NCBI GenBank assembly: GCA_964016985.1
Contig: OZ024831.1
Coordinates: 26,021,631 to 26,085,630, forward strand
Direction: 5' to 3'
Origin: Anodontia alba
Taxonomy: Eukaryota; Mollusca; Bivalvia; Lucinida; Lucinidae
DNA: 64,000 bases
Made by a program: the position numbers and the translations under genes. This document shows, one piece after another, positions 11,297-22,530 of the stretch. The notes under the pieces were generated by a model that saw only the letters and a list, made by a program, of their open reading frames with translations, was not told the DNA's origin and ran no database searches. Numbering within the stretch: position 1 is the stretch's first letter; every line of letters starts with the position of its first letter.

Positions 11297-11573
11297 CATT
11301 ACGAAAACACGCCTATTCAAATATATAGAAAATTTCACCTCCAAAAAATTGAAAATTTTCAGATAAAAACGCTGATATTTTTCATATTTCTGTGCGAAAC
11401 ATAGATTGTGGGTACTCGTTAGAACCGCCTCGGCGAGGCGGTTCTAACGAGTTCCCACAATCTATGTGTTTGTGCAGAAAAGAAAAATAATGTATACCCC
11501 TGTAAACCCCAGTTTTACTATATAAAAATGGGGTTTAAAGGGGTCAAAATTATATAGGTATGTTTTCGTGATG
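11297..11573 (-). mobile_element. Family A foldback element, full length
   Basis: CATTACGAAAACACGCCTAT to TTTTCGTGATG, with an intact palindrome around CCGCCTCGGCGAGGCGG at 11425-11445. A useful reference copy for the minus orientation. Confidence 0.92.
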
Positions 11574-12240
11574 ACTCATCTTCATAATGATATTTGCATG
11601 TTAATATCGTCTTGCTTTAATTTTAGGGTCTATATTAATAAGCATTAAAAACAAATAATAATACAAAAAATAATCACAAGGGACTGGAGCCAGTTAAAAT
11701 GTGGATGTACGGATGGACGAATGATAATCCCAAATTTTAATTCGCTCGGGGTTGATTAATTACGCACAACAATACAATGACAATACAGACTTTCCTAACG
11801 CTGTTAGCATTCAGGCGAACCACGTTTATTAAATTTCTACCGCATTCCATCCCTGGCTAAATTGTCCTATTTTAAAACAATGATTTATGTGAGAATATCA
11901 AATACGCCGAAAACGTCGTTTCATATTTCTACTAGGCATCTTATAACCGCCTTTAAACCACATGCCGAGACTCAAAAGTGACATTTCGAACAATTCCTGC
12001 AATATGATTTTCTTCAAAGAACAATAGCATAGGAAATTGACACGGAAAATAATTATTTTGTACGGGAGATCTTACTCAGAATAATTTATCATCTAAACAC
12101 GACCATGTCCCGTACATTACAGCATGAAATTATTGACCGGCGGTGACTTGCAATGCTTGTTTCCCGATTTGTGTGCTGTATTTTCTCTAATCAGATATAA
12201 ACAAAGTATTTTTTGTGAGTGAAAGATCGCTTCGGAGACA
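11574..12240. other. Stretch without a gene
   Basis: No gene or clear repeat. The sequence GACTGGAGCCAG near 11681 echoes the neighbouring minisatellite but is isolated. Confidence 0.4.
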
Positions 12241-12242
12241 AT

Positions 12243-12285
12243 ATGTATGTATGTAGGTAGGTAGGTAGGTAAGTAGGTAGGTAAA
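12243..12285. repeat. Microsatellite (GTAT/GTAG)n
   Basis: Tetranucleotide run of GTAT turning into GTAG units. Confidence 0.9.
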
Positions 12286-12366
12286 GAAATCCGAATTAAA
12301 TAATGGGACTTGCCATCTTAACAGACATTTGCGGACAGCAAAAGCCCCCAAAAAAGAAGAGGTGCT

Positions 12367-12370
<4 letters not shown>

Positions 12371-12443
<73 letters not shown>
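12371..12443. repeat. Microsatellite (TG)n
   Basis: Uninterrupted TG tract of about 36 units. Confidence 0.97.
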
Positions 12444-12446
<3 letters not shown>

Positions 12447-12679
12447 GTGAAGATATGAGAAAAATAATTATCTTGATACCTGCCTGAACTATGTAGCTAT
12501 GTAAGCAATGACGTTTTCACCATATGATATTGGAAATATGGCTTATTCTGATTATATACGCATATTACAAGTGATATGGGCAGAAAGAAAAAGGGTTGCC
12601 AGAAGTACCAAATAAATTGAAAAGGCTGGTTGAAAATCTGCAAATTTCTGAAAATCCATTTAATAATATGGACACCTAC

Positions 12680-13518
12680 AAATCTGTTTTTATTATATAT
12701 TATGGGGTAGTATAGGGTGCACATACCTATGTTTATTATATATTATGGGGTAGTATAGTGTGCATATACCTCTGCTTTCATTATATATTATAGGCTAACA
12801 TAGGGTGCACATAACTCTGTTTTCATTATATATAATGAGGTAGCATAGGGTTCACATACCTCTGTTTTCACTATATATTATGTGTAGCATAGGGTGCACA
12901 TACCTCTGCTTTCATTATATATTATAGGGTAACATAGGGTGCACATACTTCTGTTTTCATTATATATTAGGGGTAGCATAGAGTGCACATACTCTATTTT
13001 CATTATATATTATGGGGGAGTATAGGGTGCACATACCTCTATTTTCATTATATATTATGGTGTAGCACAGGGTGCACATACCTCTGCTTTCATTATATAT
13101 TATAGGGTAACATAGGGTGCACATACTTCTGTTTTCATTATATATTAGGGGTAGCATAGAGTGCACATACTCTATTTTCATTATATATTATGGGGGAGTA
13201 TAGGGTGCACATACCTCTATTTTCATTATATATTATGGTGTAGCACAGGGTGCACATACCTCTGCTTTCATTATATATTAGGGGTAGCATAGGGTGCACA
13301 TACTCTGTATTCATTATATATTATGGGCTAACATAGGGTGCACATACCTCTGTATTCATTATATATTATGGGGTAACATAGGGTGCACATACCTCTGTTT
13401 TCATTATATATAATGAGGTAGCATAGGGTGCACATACCTCTGTTTTCATTATATATTATGGGGTAGCATAAGGTGCACATACCTCTATTTTTAATATATA
13501 TTAGGGGTAGCATAGGGT
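12680..13518. repeat. 45-bp minisatellite, about 18-19 units
   Basis: The unit is TCTGTTTTCATTATATATTA, then TGGGGTAGCATAGGGTGCAC and ATACC, usually 45 bp and sometimes 44. On the minus strand the 45-bp units can be read as a 15-residue repeat (YNENRGMCTLCYPII). The 44-bp units break that frame, so coding is not supported. A higher-order repeat of 178 bp is visible: the block starting near 12904 recurs almost exactly at 13082, and begins again at 13260. Confidence 0.93.
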
Positions 13519-13637
13519 ATACATTACACGTTTATCACATTAGCAATATGTATACATTTGAAATGCAGCATACAATTAGCCCCTAGACAGCACTGTTTCA
13601 TTTTTAGTTCCCTGTGTTTGTTAATGCCCCAGTTTCG

Positions 13638-13690
13638 TCTCGGGGGTGGGTGATGGGTTGGATTGGGTGTGTTGGGTGTTGGGGGTTGTT
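13638..13690 (+). other. G-rich tract with quadruplex potential
   Basis: Repeated runs of GGG separated by one to six bases on the plus strand, in otherwise AT-rich DNA. Confidence 0.5.
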
Positions 13691-13894
13691 TCTTTCTTTC
13701 TATTTTGTTTTCGTTTTTGATAATATTTCTGATCACTTCATTGTCTACGAAATAATTTTTTCTGAAATGAGAATCGCCCTTTTGCCATACGGTTTGGCTG
13801 GAATGCGTAAATGTATTTACTTACAACCATGCCGTATGCATGTATTTTACGCCTGTAATTTAACCTTAAACACTATCTGAGCGAAATTTGTAGA

Positions 13895-14075
13895 CAACAA
13901 ATTAATGATTGTTTTTCTTACTTTTCCCAGAAAACAGGACTTGACATTTCATGCAAATTGTCTCGATTAGATACAATTTGCATGAAAAAGCCTGTCAAAA
14001 CTTGTTTCCTGTGAAAATTAAGAAAATATTTCAATATGTCGTCTGCTGAAAATTTTACTCAGAGGGCTAAGCTTA
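13895..14075. repeat. Family D short inverted-repeat element
   Basis: ACATTTCATGCAAATTGTCT pairs with ACAATTTGCATGAAAAAG. The right end TCGTCTGCTGAAAATTTTAC followed by TCAGAGGGCTAAGC is well kept. The left AGCAGACGACAA end is mutated. Confidence 0.7.
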
Positions 14076-14235
14076 AAAGAAGATACACATACTCACTGTA
14101 TGGATCTGAACTAACAACCTGCGCTTTGTTGTCAATCCAAGGGAAACAACTCTATCAGTCTTATCTGTTTCGTTGAAAACTGGTTCATTTCCAGTATTCA
14201 AGGAAATATTAATCCTTTCAAAGTAAACACCTTTT

Positions 14236-14302
14236 TAAACTGTGCAGATCTTATATGGGATGGGTCATGACCTTCTCATTAGGATCTACACTGTTTGCCA
14301 TT
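14236..14302. repeat. Family B hairpin, degenerate
   Basis: The right arm GGATCTACACTGTTTGCC is clear. The left arm AACTGTGCAGATCTTAT is diverged. Confidence 0.5.
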
Positions 14303-14330
14303 TTCCTCTTCAGCTTAAAATGGCACTCCC

Positions 14331-14612
14331 CATTACGAAAACAAGCCTATTCAAATATACTAAAAATTTTACCACCCCCCAAAAAATGAAAATTTTCAGA
14401 TAAAATTTCGGATATTTTTCATATTTCTGCTCAAAACATAGATTGAGGGTACTCGTTAGAACCGCCTCGACGAGGCGGTTCTAACGAGTGTCCACAATCT
14501 ATGGTTTAGAGCAGAAATAAGAACAATAATGTATACCCCTGTAAACCCCAGTTTTACTATATAAAAGTGGGGTTTAAGGGGGTCAACATTATATAGGTAT
14601 GTTTTCGTGATG
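14331..14612 (-). mobile_element. Family A foldback element, full length
   Basis: CATTACGAAAACAAGCCTAT to TTTTCGTGATG. The palindrome centre reads CCGCCTCGACGAGGCGG near 14462. The right arm has small changes (GGTTTAGAGCAG for the usual TTTTTGAGCAG). Confidence 0.9.
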
Positions 14613-14832
14613 CTATTTATAATATTGATAGTTCGTTTAACGATGGAAGTGTCCAAACTACAAACCGGAACTGAAAATGTTAATGTTAATGCCAGTTGGA
14701 AAAGTGGAAAATTACGGCAAATCAAGTGCACACTATTGAAACATATCCAGATAGAACTAACGACCGTCGGCTTGAAACGGATAAATGTTGATTCGCAGTA
14801 TCATCCTACCGGGTCTGCGAGGGAGTATACCA

Positions 14833-14835
<3 letters not shown>

Positions 14836-14906
<71 letters not shown>
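14836..14906. repeat. Compound microsatellite (TG)n(AG)n
   Basis: TG tract from about 14836, switching to AG at about 14873. Confidence 0.96.
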
Positions 14907-14913
<7 letters not shown>

Positions 14914-15159
14914 AACAAAAACATCTACATAGAAATCATTTCAGTTATGATCCCTGAAACAAAACACACAATGAAAACTCAGCACGTTTTTAATTAAACA
15001 TAAATAAATAACGACATAAACAGATAAAACGAATTTTTACCCCTCTAAATAGACAGTTTTTTTCTGTCTTTTGGGTTTCTCCGAAGACCAAAGACAAAAA
15101 GCATATGCTACATGCTTGTTTCCTCTTTTTGTTTTCAGCATTTAGCTAAAAGGGACATT

Positions 15160-15227
15160 GGCAAACAGTATAAACCTAGATCAGGCGCCACAGAACGCGG
15201 CGTCTGATCAGGGTCTACACTGTTTGC
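15160..15227. repeat. Family B hairpin
   Basis: GGCAAACAGTATAAACCTAG, then ATCAGGCGCC, tip ACAGAACGC, and right arm GGCGTCTGATCAGGGTCTAC followed by ACTGTTTGC. Downstream sequence to about 15350 (AAGGTAGAAGGGTCCACT, GGCATAAATGGGTTT) recalls the outer end of the larger element at 44502. Confidence 0.8.
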
Positions 15228-15770
15228 TTTAGGTTAAGAAATTTCTACAAAACATATAATGATATAACTAACCAGACACCCCTTATATAGGACATGGACC
15301 TGTCAAATGAGTTAAGGTAGAAGGGTCCACTCGGCATAAATGGGTTTACAGGTAGCCCTAGAAAACTACTAAGGAAACCGAATAAATCATGAACACAAAT
15401 AATTTCCAGATCAAGGGAGGTAATACGTGGTAAGAAGTAGCCAAAATAAAACAAAAGAAAAAGAAAAGACAAAGTAAGAAACGAATGAGGCTATGAAATA
15501 AACGACCGCACTAAATCTTATTTTGTCTTATTTGATTGGCAGGCAATGATGAATGCTCCTGTTCAAGACAACATCATTTTCCTCTTCCAGCCAATCAATA
15601 AAAAGAAACTCAATTAGCATGCGGCTGTCACTGAACCAGAGATACTCGCATAGATGATACGTCTTGCGTCTGACATTCAAATGAGCTGTGTTTCGAAGAA
15701 GAAAGCTTATCGGGGTCACATGTCCAGTTCTTTGGCTGAAGTTTATCCTTTGGCCTACCGCTTACGTGAG

Positions 15771-15836
15771 CGAACAGCATAGGTTCTGGCGAGACTGCGC
15801 GGATGCACAGGCTCGCCAGAACCTATGCTGTTCGCA
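15771..15836. repeat. GCGAACAG hairpin
   Basis: GCGAACAGCATAGGTTCTGG, then CGAGACTGCGCGG, tip, and an exact mirror arm CCAGAACCTATGCTGTTCGC. Same architecture as family B but a different arm sequence. Relatives lie at about 7.9 and 48.5 kb. Confidence 0.85.
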
Positions 15837-16549
15837 TATGTTATAATGACTCTTTTTGCATGACGCAGCTCATATTAACTGAACGAATGCTGCAGTACTA
15901 ATTAACTGTGTTTCGTACACTGTGTACGTTCGGCGGTGTGTACGTATGTAAGATGAAATGTTTCATGAGGTGATTCGTTACTTTTATTGTCATTTCTGCT
16001 AGAGATTCAGGTTTGCAGAAAACGTCTCAGTGGTTGCCGGTTGGAAATAGCAATACTACAAATTATTCTACTACTACTACCACTACAACTACTTCTTATA
16101 ATGATAATAATACAGTAAAAAATTGTGCAAGTATTTAAAAAAAACACACACAAAAAAAAACAAAAAAAAAACACACAACAACAAAAAACAATAATAAAAA
16201 AAAAAACAAAAACGAAAGACAACCACTTTAATTAAAGTACTGACCAGAGGGCTGAGGGGAACACATGACAAACAAATCTATGTAATGCGTACCCCACTCC
16301 CCACCCCCTTGTTCTCTCATAATATATAGTAAAAACTGGGATATGCCGGGATTTATTAGAGTTTTGCAGTTTTTGAACAAGCTTTTAAGTTTGCGGCGTC
16401 TGATCAGGATCTACACTGTTTGCATTAAGTACAGGCATTTCTATAAAACGTGATAATAATAAAAGCTAACAAGATACCCATTTCATTGGACTGGTACAAA
16501 GAGTTAAGGTAAAAAAAAGTCCATGTAAATGGGTTAATAAACAAAGTCT
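15837..16549. other. Stretch without a gene; half family B arm
   Basis: Short A/C-rich simple sequence lies at about 16136-16210. TTTGCGGCGTCTGATCAGGA, then TCTACACTGTTTGC (about 16391-16424) is a lone right arm of a family B hairpin. Nothing gene-like. Confidence 0.5.
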
Positions 16550-16817
16550 CATCACAAAAGCATGCCTATATGAAACCTCATTTTTATATAGTAAAACTGG
16601 GATTTACAGGGGTATAAATTTTTTTTTTTTTATTTCTGCTCAAAAACATAGATTGTGGGTACTCGTTAGAACCGCCTCGCCGAGGCGGTTCTAACGAGTA
16701 CCCACAATCTATGTTTTGAGCAGAAATATGAAAAATATCAGAGTTTTTTTATCTGAAATTTTTCAATTTTTGGAGGTGAAATTTTCTATATATTTGAATA
16801 GGCATGTTTTCGTAATG
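16550..16817 (+). mobile_element. Family A foldback element, near full length
   Basis: Starts CATCACAAAAGCATGCCTAT and lacks the GACCCCCTTAA block (ATATGAAACCTCATTTTT instead). Intact central palindrome. Ends GTTTTCGTAATG and runs directly into a poly-T tract (16818-16850). Confidence 0.88.
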
Positions 16818-16939
16818 TTTTTTTTTTTTTTTTTTTTTTTCTTTTTTTTTTCCTTTTTCGTATAATGTGCTAAAAGTACTATGGCTAACCAGGCTCAAGG
16901 TAAGAACTGTGCCAAGATCAACAGTCATCCTATTTCTTT

Positions 16940-17045
16940 ACAAAAGGTATGTTATGGGTACTTATTAGAAGTGTCTCGCACAGGTGCTTCTGTTGAGCAC
17001 CCACAACATAATTATGTTTTTTTTGCGAAACAATACGAAGAAACA
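16940..17045. repeat. Diverged relative of the family A core palindrome
   Basis: GTTATGGGTACTTATTAGAAG, then TGTCTCG, and a mirrored ATAACATAC-like arm parallel the TTGTGGGTACTCGTTAGAAC core of family A, but with many differences and without family A ends. Confidence 0.4.
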
Positions 17046-17114
17046 TTATTGTTTTGATTAAGAACTTCGGCTACTTAGAAAAGTAAGATGGAAAAGAGTG
17101 CATGACATCCCCTC

Positions 17115-17118
<4 letters not shown>

Positions 17119-17172
<54 letters not shown>
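17119..17172. repeat. Microsatellite (GA)n
   Basis: Uninterrupted GA tract. Confidence 0.97.
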
Positions 17173-17174
<2 letters not shown>

Positions 17175-18536
17175 CATTTTCAAACGAAAACATCAAACTA
17201 GATTTCAAAATGTCAAACATGAGTAATGGTGGGTTATATTATCGAAAGTGACTGCAAAAACGTCTCCATGTTATACAGTGTAAATTACTATCACATATCC
17301 GCATCTTCTGATTCTCGATATTTCAGCTGTCTTATAGTCTAGTACGAACATGGTAATTTCTGATTCGCCAGTAACTTGTATTTGTATTTATTTTAATAAC
17401 CAATCGTTGTGCGATTCGTCGCAGCGGTTTCTTAAACTATAACGGCTCTGTAAGCATTTTGAAAGGACTTTTAAAATGGAGTTACTGCCCTTGGTATATC
17501 AGGCCAGTTAATTAGCTTCGATTATGATAATTATTATTATGTTTTATTGAGATTAATCCGCTGTGTAGACTGTATCTTGGACAAACAGTTTTGTTTGCAC
17601 TACAACGCACAGAAGTTTACTTGTTTTGTAAATCGACATACTATTGACATAGATTTTTTTTTTTTTTATTAGCTAGCTTCTTGAATATTCTATGTGTGTA
17701 CATAGGAGCTATTCAAAGACTGCGTTGGAATTTAAAAGAAACGTCAAATTGAAACAGCAGAGACAGGTGCAGCTAAATATATATAATTTTCGTTTCCTAA
17801 ACTTAAAGTCGAATATTGTTATTTTTTTAACTAAACATTTTCAGTTAGCACAAAACTGTGCAAAATAATAAACGAAGTAAATATATAGACTCAAGTTCAT
17901 GGTTTTCAATTACTTACTTGTGTGAAAATTCCTTATCACTTATTACACCGCTATTTCTATTATATATTTCTTTTTCCATTTCCCCTTTATAAAAAGAGCC
18001 TGGCTACAGACATAAATTAGACAAACTCTCATAATCTCTGCGCTCAAAAATCTTAATCTACGTTCAAAAGAACTTAAACTTGACAACTCGGTCGTAAACC
18101 TTTCTAAAATCTTTCTATGTTGAAATAAAATAACAGTTCATGGGAAGTTTTTGTAATGCTTTATGGTCGGAATTTCTCGCTTGAATACAACGCGACGTCG
18201 TAAATTTCTCGGCGGCTCATACGCACAGCATGTCAATCAAGCGACTTGTCTGATTCGGAGATATATTTCTTGTGTAACTGCTGGCGTAAATCAATAAAAA
18301 TGTGAGTCAAAATCTATAAATTTTCAAATAGATTTCTTTCCCAGTCTTAATAAATATAAGAACTGCAATCTTCAAAGAAAGTACAAAGCATATCATTGTG
18401 TAATCAAATAAATGATTAGTTCCGCATAAACACGAAAATGAATTATATGTGAAAACAGTTTTGCTTTACAAAAATAAAACGTTGCATCAGAAATAAATAA
18501 CTACCATGCGAATCATCTTTCCGTTTTCATTTTAAC
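17173..18536. other. 1.3-kb stretch without a gene
   Basis: AT-rich, with no coding frame, no long inverted repeat and only short T tracts. I see nothing specific. Confidence 0.45.
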
Positions 18537-18725
18537 CTTTCCCACTCTCTAAGCTGATTAAGCAGACGACAAATTGGTGATATGTTTTTTTTTTCTAGAA
18601 AACTGGATTTTGCATTTCATGTAAATTGTCTCGTGCATGAAATTCCAAATCCTGTTTTTTCGGAAGAATAAGAAAAATGTTTCTATATGTCGGCAGCTGA
18701 AAATTTAACATAGAGTTATAAGAGT
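18537..18725. repeat. Family D short inverted-repeat element
   Basis: CCCACTCTCTAAGCTGATTA, then AGCAGACGACAA opens it. ATTTCATGTAAATTGTCTCG pairs with TGCATGAAAT. It closes with a mutated TCGGCAGCTGAAAATTTAAC and AGAGTTATAAG. More diverged than the 4.8-kb copy. Confidence 0.7.
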
Positions 18726-18839
18726 TAATTGCCTTCAAAATGGACTATCAAAATAAAATTTTAAAGTTTAAGTTCATTGCAGATTTTCTGTTATAGAAAA
18801 ATCAATATGTTTTCATTGGCAAATCTGAAAATCATTTTT

Positions 18840-19060
18840 AAACCATTCATGCCGGGTTGACTTTTCTACCTCAACTCTTTGAACAGGTCACTTTCCAACA
18901 GGAAGGATGTCTGGTTATTATTATTTTTTTATCAATACATGTTTTATAGAAATTCCTGTATGTAATGCAAACGGTGAAGATCCTGTGGAGCTTCTGATTT
19001 GGGTCTACACTGTTTGCCAATGTCACTTTTACTGGACGCTAGACTTACATGGGTTAATCA
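18840..19060. repeat. Larger element with a family B centre, degenerate
   Basis: TTAAACCATTCATGCCGGGT at one end, GCAAACGGTGAAGATCCTG and GGGTCTACACTGTTTGCC in the centre, and ACATGGGTTAATC at the other end. The organisation matches the better copy at 44502-44717. Confidence 0.6.
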
Positions 19061-19135
19061 TGTTACAAGTTGTTGTTTTATTCTTCTTCTGTAAAATGAT
19101 GTCACTTCACTACAGTCCCTTAACCTTGTAGGTCG

Positions 19136-19443
19136 CATTATGAAAACATGTCTATGCAAATATATAGAAAATTTCTACTCCAAAAACTGAAAGTTTTCAG
19201 ATAAAAAAAAAACAACAACAAAAAACATACAACTCTTGATGTTTTTCTCATACGTATCTGCTCAAAACATAGACTGTGGGTACTCGTTAGAACTGCCTCA
19301 CCGAGGCAGTTCTAACGAGTACCCACAATCTATGTTTATGAGCGGAAATAAGGAAAATAATTTATACCCCTGTAAACCCCAGTTTTACTATATAAAAGTG
19401 GGGTTTAAGGGGTTCAGAATTATGTAGGCATGTTTTCGAGATG
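19136..19443 (-). mobile_element. Family A foldback element, full length
   Basis: CATTATGAAAACATGTCTAT to TTTTCGAGATG. An ACAAC-rich insertion of about 30 bp lies next to the A-rich arm (about 19203-19230). The palindrome tip carries compensating changes on both arms (AACTGCCTCACCGAGGCAGTT), so pairing is kept. Confidence 0.9.
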
Positions 19444-19670
19444 GTTTAGGTACCACTAGAAGTTTGGAATTGTTTCTCTCCAGTTTTATCCGCATTCAAC
19501 TACATGTAGCCTTGGTAAGCTTGCAAAGCTGAGAACGGTCGAATCCTTCATGTTGGGCCCCTTCTTTCGTCCGCTAGCCACTTTTTTCTGGTACCTTCAA
19601 CTGTGTCTTGCAGAGTACTCTTCGACACGCCAGACGTGACCAGTGACCGTACTACATGTGTTTTCGTTTC

Positions 19671-20119
19671 TTAAAGGGAAAAGCAAGAAGGCAACAAAAT
19701 GCATCTAAAATGAAATTATGTGACAAATCATATATTTTGACGGAAATTTGATCTAATTTGGATAAAAATAAGAATATTGATTAAGTTTAAAGAATTTTAA
19801 CTTTCTGTCAATCGCGCCGCCATTTTGAACATTTAATGAGGTCTTAAACATTTCAAAATATTAGATAAAATGTTTATGAAAGAAAACGTGCTAATTTCTA
19901 GCAAAGTCAATAAATGTCCTTAGAAGACACTGGATACACAAATATAGAGCTATAGCGTAAAACAAAATAGCTGTGTTTCCGCTAACCCGACCGACCCTGT
20001 TTCAAACACTCGGCTCTGCTATTTTTTATCAGTAAAAATGCAAAATAAAAAGCTCCGACCTTCAACAAAATACCTATATTTTCATAAAATTACAGGCTCG
20101 ATCCTGTTCTTTTCTGAAG

Positions 20120-20156
<37 letters not shown>

Positions 20157-20829
20157 AACAACAACAATACTTTCTCCTATCTACCGACCAATTTTTTTTT
20201 CAGCATGTTAGCGGAAACACAGCTATTTTTTACGCCTAAATATTATTGCAAATATTATTTATTTAGGTTTTGCATATTTAATCAAGGCATAAACCCATTA
20301 CGAAAACAAGTCTATTCAAATTTACTGAAAATTTTACCACCAAGAATGAACATTTTCAGAAAAAAATCTGATGTTTTTCATATTTCTGCTCAAAACATAG
20401 ATTGTGGGTACTTGTTAGAACCGCCTGGGCGAGGCGGTTCTATCCAGTACCTACAATCTATGATTTTTGAGCAGAAATAAGATAAATAGTGTATGCCCCT
20501 GTAAACCCCAGTTTTACTATATAAGTGGAGTTTAAGTGGGGTTAATATTATATAGGCATGATTTTGTGCTGCTAGATACACAAATATAGAACTATATATT
20601 CTTGCAAATATTATATATTTAGGTTTTGTCTATTTAATTAAGACTTTATGTTGTCATAAAGCCTCATTAAATATTCAAAATGGCGGGCCTGTATCAGCAA
20701 TTTTGACATCTTCAGACCTCAAACCTTTATTTGTCGTCCGATTTTGATCAAACTTGCATCAAAATACATGGTTTGTCAAGCACTTTCATGTTTAGATATA
20801 TTCTTCAACAACTTTGCTTTTCCCTTTAA
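19671..20829. mobile_element. 1.16-kb inverted-repeat element bounded by TTAA
   Basis: TTAAAGGGAAAAGCAA at 19671 pairs with TTGCTTTTCCCTTTAA ending at 20829. Pairing continues inward for roughly 170 bp per arm with divergence: GACAAATCATATATTTTGA against its mirror near 20770, and CGCCATTTTGAACATTTAAT against its mirror near 20665. A second inner pair, ATAGCTGTGTTTCCGCTAAC (about 19969) and GTTAGCGGAAACACAGCTAT (about 20207), encloses a poly-A run of about 30 (about 20119-20155). A family A copy sits inside. TTAA at both outer ends fits a TTAA-targeting (piggyBac-like) MITE, but this is inference. Confidence 0.7.
20296..20571 (-). mobile_element. Family A foldback element nested in the 1.16-kb element
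   Basis: CATTACGAAAACAAGTCTAT start. The palindrome tip is imperfect (GGGCGAGGCGG), and the terminal GTGATG has decayed to GTGCTG. Its position inside the TTAA-bounded element shows that it inserted later, or was carried with it. Confidence 0.85.
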
Positions 20830-21476
20830 CCATGGCGAGGATTTCGTCATAGAAATGAATAGCATCTAGGATTTGTTTGCGATTTACGTTGTAAAACAGT
20901 GGGATCAAAAATACATTATGAACGAACTGCCAATGACTGATTTTGGAATTTGACTGTCTATTTCCAAAACTCTGAGTTATTTTGTTTTATTTTCAAGATT
21001 GCTATTATTCATTAAATCTAGAAAATATGGAACTTTATTACAACAAATTACATTGCACTCAATTCTGTACTTTTTCAATATTTTATAGACCGGCCTGGTA
21101 GACTAAATCTGATATCGTTTTTAATAGTGCCGATCCAGATGGGGCGGCTTATTTTCAGTTCTGTTCTAGATATTTGACTGATACTGCTATGTTCTATAAT
21201 AGGTGTGCCCAAGTTCAAACACAATTTAAGTATACAAAAATCGGGAATATTATATTATTATTGGGGATATTATATAGAAAACAATTTGCATGATTTGTCA
21301 CAACTCTGCGATCTGAGAAATAAGAAAATAAGACAAATATTTGAACATGTCGTCTGGTGATGTTTTTATTAAGAAATAACACGGAAAATTTCTCATATTG
21401 AGGGTTGGGGTTGGAGGTACACAAATGGGTGAGACAATGTACAAGAACAACCCTATATTGGGACTGAGCAAACTGA
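20830..21476. other. Stretch without a gene
   Basis: No supported gene. A possible end fragment of family D (TGTCGTCTGGTGA near 21348) is visible. Minus-strand open frames lack any recognisable domain. Confidence 0.4.
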
Positions 21477-21540
21477 GCAAACAGTGTAGCTCCAGAACAG
21501 ACGTCGTAGTGCGGCGTTTCTTCTGTGTCTACACTGTTTG
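21477..21540. repeat. Family B hairpin, moderately diverged
   Basis: GCAAACAGTGTAGCTCCAGA, then ACAGACGTCGTA, and the right arm GTGTCTACACTGTTTG. Confidence 0.7.
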
Positions 21541-21670
21541 GCACTCGTTCAGCAAATATTTATAAACCGATGGTAGCCCGAACAGACTTTTGAAAAAAAA
21601 ATAAATAAAATAATAATAATAAATAAATAAATAAGAAAAATGTACTAGTCTTATTGCTTGTTGTTGTTAA

Positions 21671-21987
21671 AGGCTCCATATTCCTTTAAAATAGACATTT
21701 TATTATCCACAAAAGGCTTAATAAGTTGATATTTGGTATTAATAAATCATAAAATGTGGCACCTGACAGCCTGTTAAATTTCAGGTAGTCTCACGTTCTT
21801 GAAATGAAATGATTTTTTATCGTTGGCAACATTAATTCAGGTACGATAAAAAATCATTTCATTTTTGATCCAGTTTAAAAAAATGAGAGACTAAATGAAA
21901 TTTTACAGGCTGTCAGATACCACATTTTACGATCGTATTAATACTATATATCAATTTATTAATGTCTATTCAAGGAATATGGAACCT
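21671..21987. mobile_element. About 320-bp palindromic MITE flanked by TTAA
   Basis: TTAA at 21667-21670 and at 21988-21991 flank ends AGGCTCCATATTCCTT and AAGGAATATGGAACCT. Arms pair almost throughout: GTGGCACCTGACAGCCTG against CAGGCTGTCAGATACCAC, and an inner ATGATTTTTTATCGT against ACGATAAAAAATCAT around a loop of about 20 bp. No coding capacity. The TTAA duplication suggests piggyBac-type mobilisation. Superfamily is inferred. Confidence 0.8.
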
Positions 21988-22280
21988 TTAAGGAGAAATG
22001 ACAACAATATTTCATTTTTACCCTTTTAGTTAAAACCATTTTATTCAGAATATAAATGTTTTGATATAGACCATATCTGGATATTAATATACAAAATATC
22101 GTTTATATATTTAGAAGAGAGAGGCTGTATCATAGTGAAATCATAGTGAAATATACTAGCTAACTTCTCACTAATAAAAACGCATAATAAGTACTATCGG
22201 AAGACAGATTCAAATATTCATCTGACTTGAAGTTTCAAATTTTTTTACTAACCCGCTCAGCCGTGTAGACAAATACTTTT

Positions 22281-22348
22281 GCAAACAGTGTAGATCCAGA
22301 TGAGACTGTTAATAATGAACCGTTTCATCTGGATCTACACTGTTTGCC
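22281..22348. repeat. Family B hairpin with altered inner stem
   Basis: GCAAACAGTGTAGATCCAGA, then TGAGAC and an AT-rich tip. The right arm CATCTGGATCTACACTGTTT and GCC mirrors the left, although the inner stem lacks the usual GACGCCGC. Confidence 0.85.
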
Positions 22349-22530
22349 ATTCTGTTTTTTATTTACAACTAACACCCTTTTGGTAGCAGTGGGTGTACCC
22401 GCCCAAATGCAGAGATGGTAGTGTCTGTTTTAGGAACTCAGGATTGAAAGGGTTTTTCCTACATTTGTGCTTGAGTGTCATAAACACTATACATGTATAC
22501 CTGTACCTATTTACATCAGTATATACCATA

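Noticed and set aside
12960..13513. Repetitive protein of 15-residue units on the minus strand
   Set aside because: Only 45-bp units keep frame. 44-bp units interrupt it, and no start, signal or flanking coding sequence is seen.
12680..13518. CRISPR-like array
   Set aside because: The units are contiguous with no unique spacers, and the genome is animal. It is a minisatellite. The same holds for 49820-51212.
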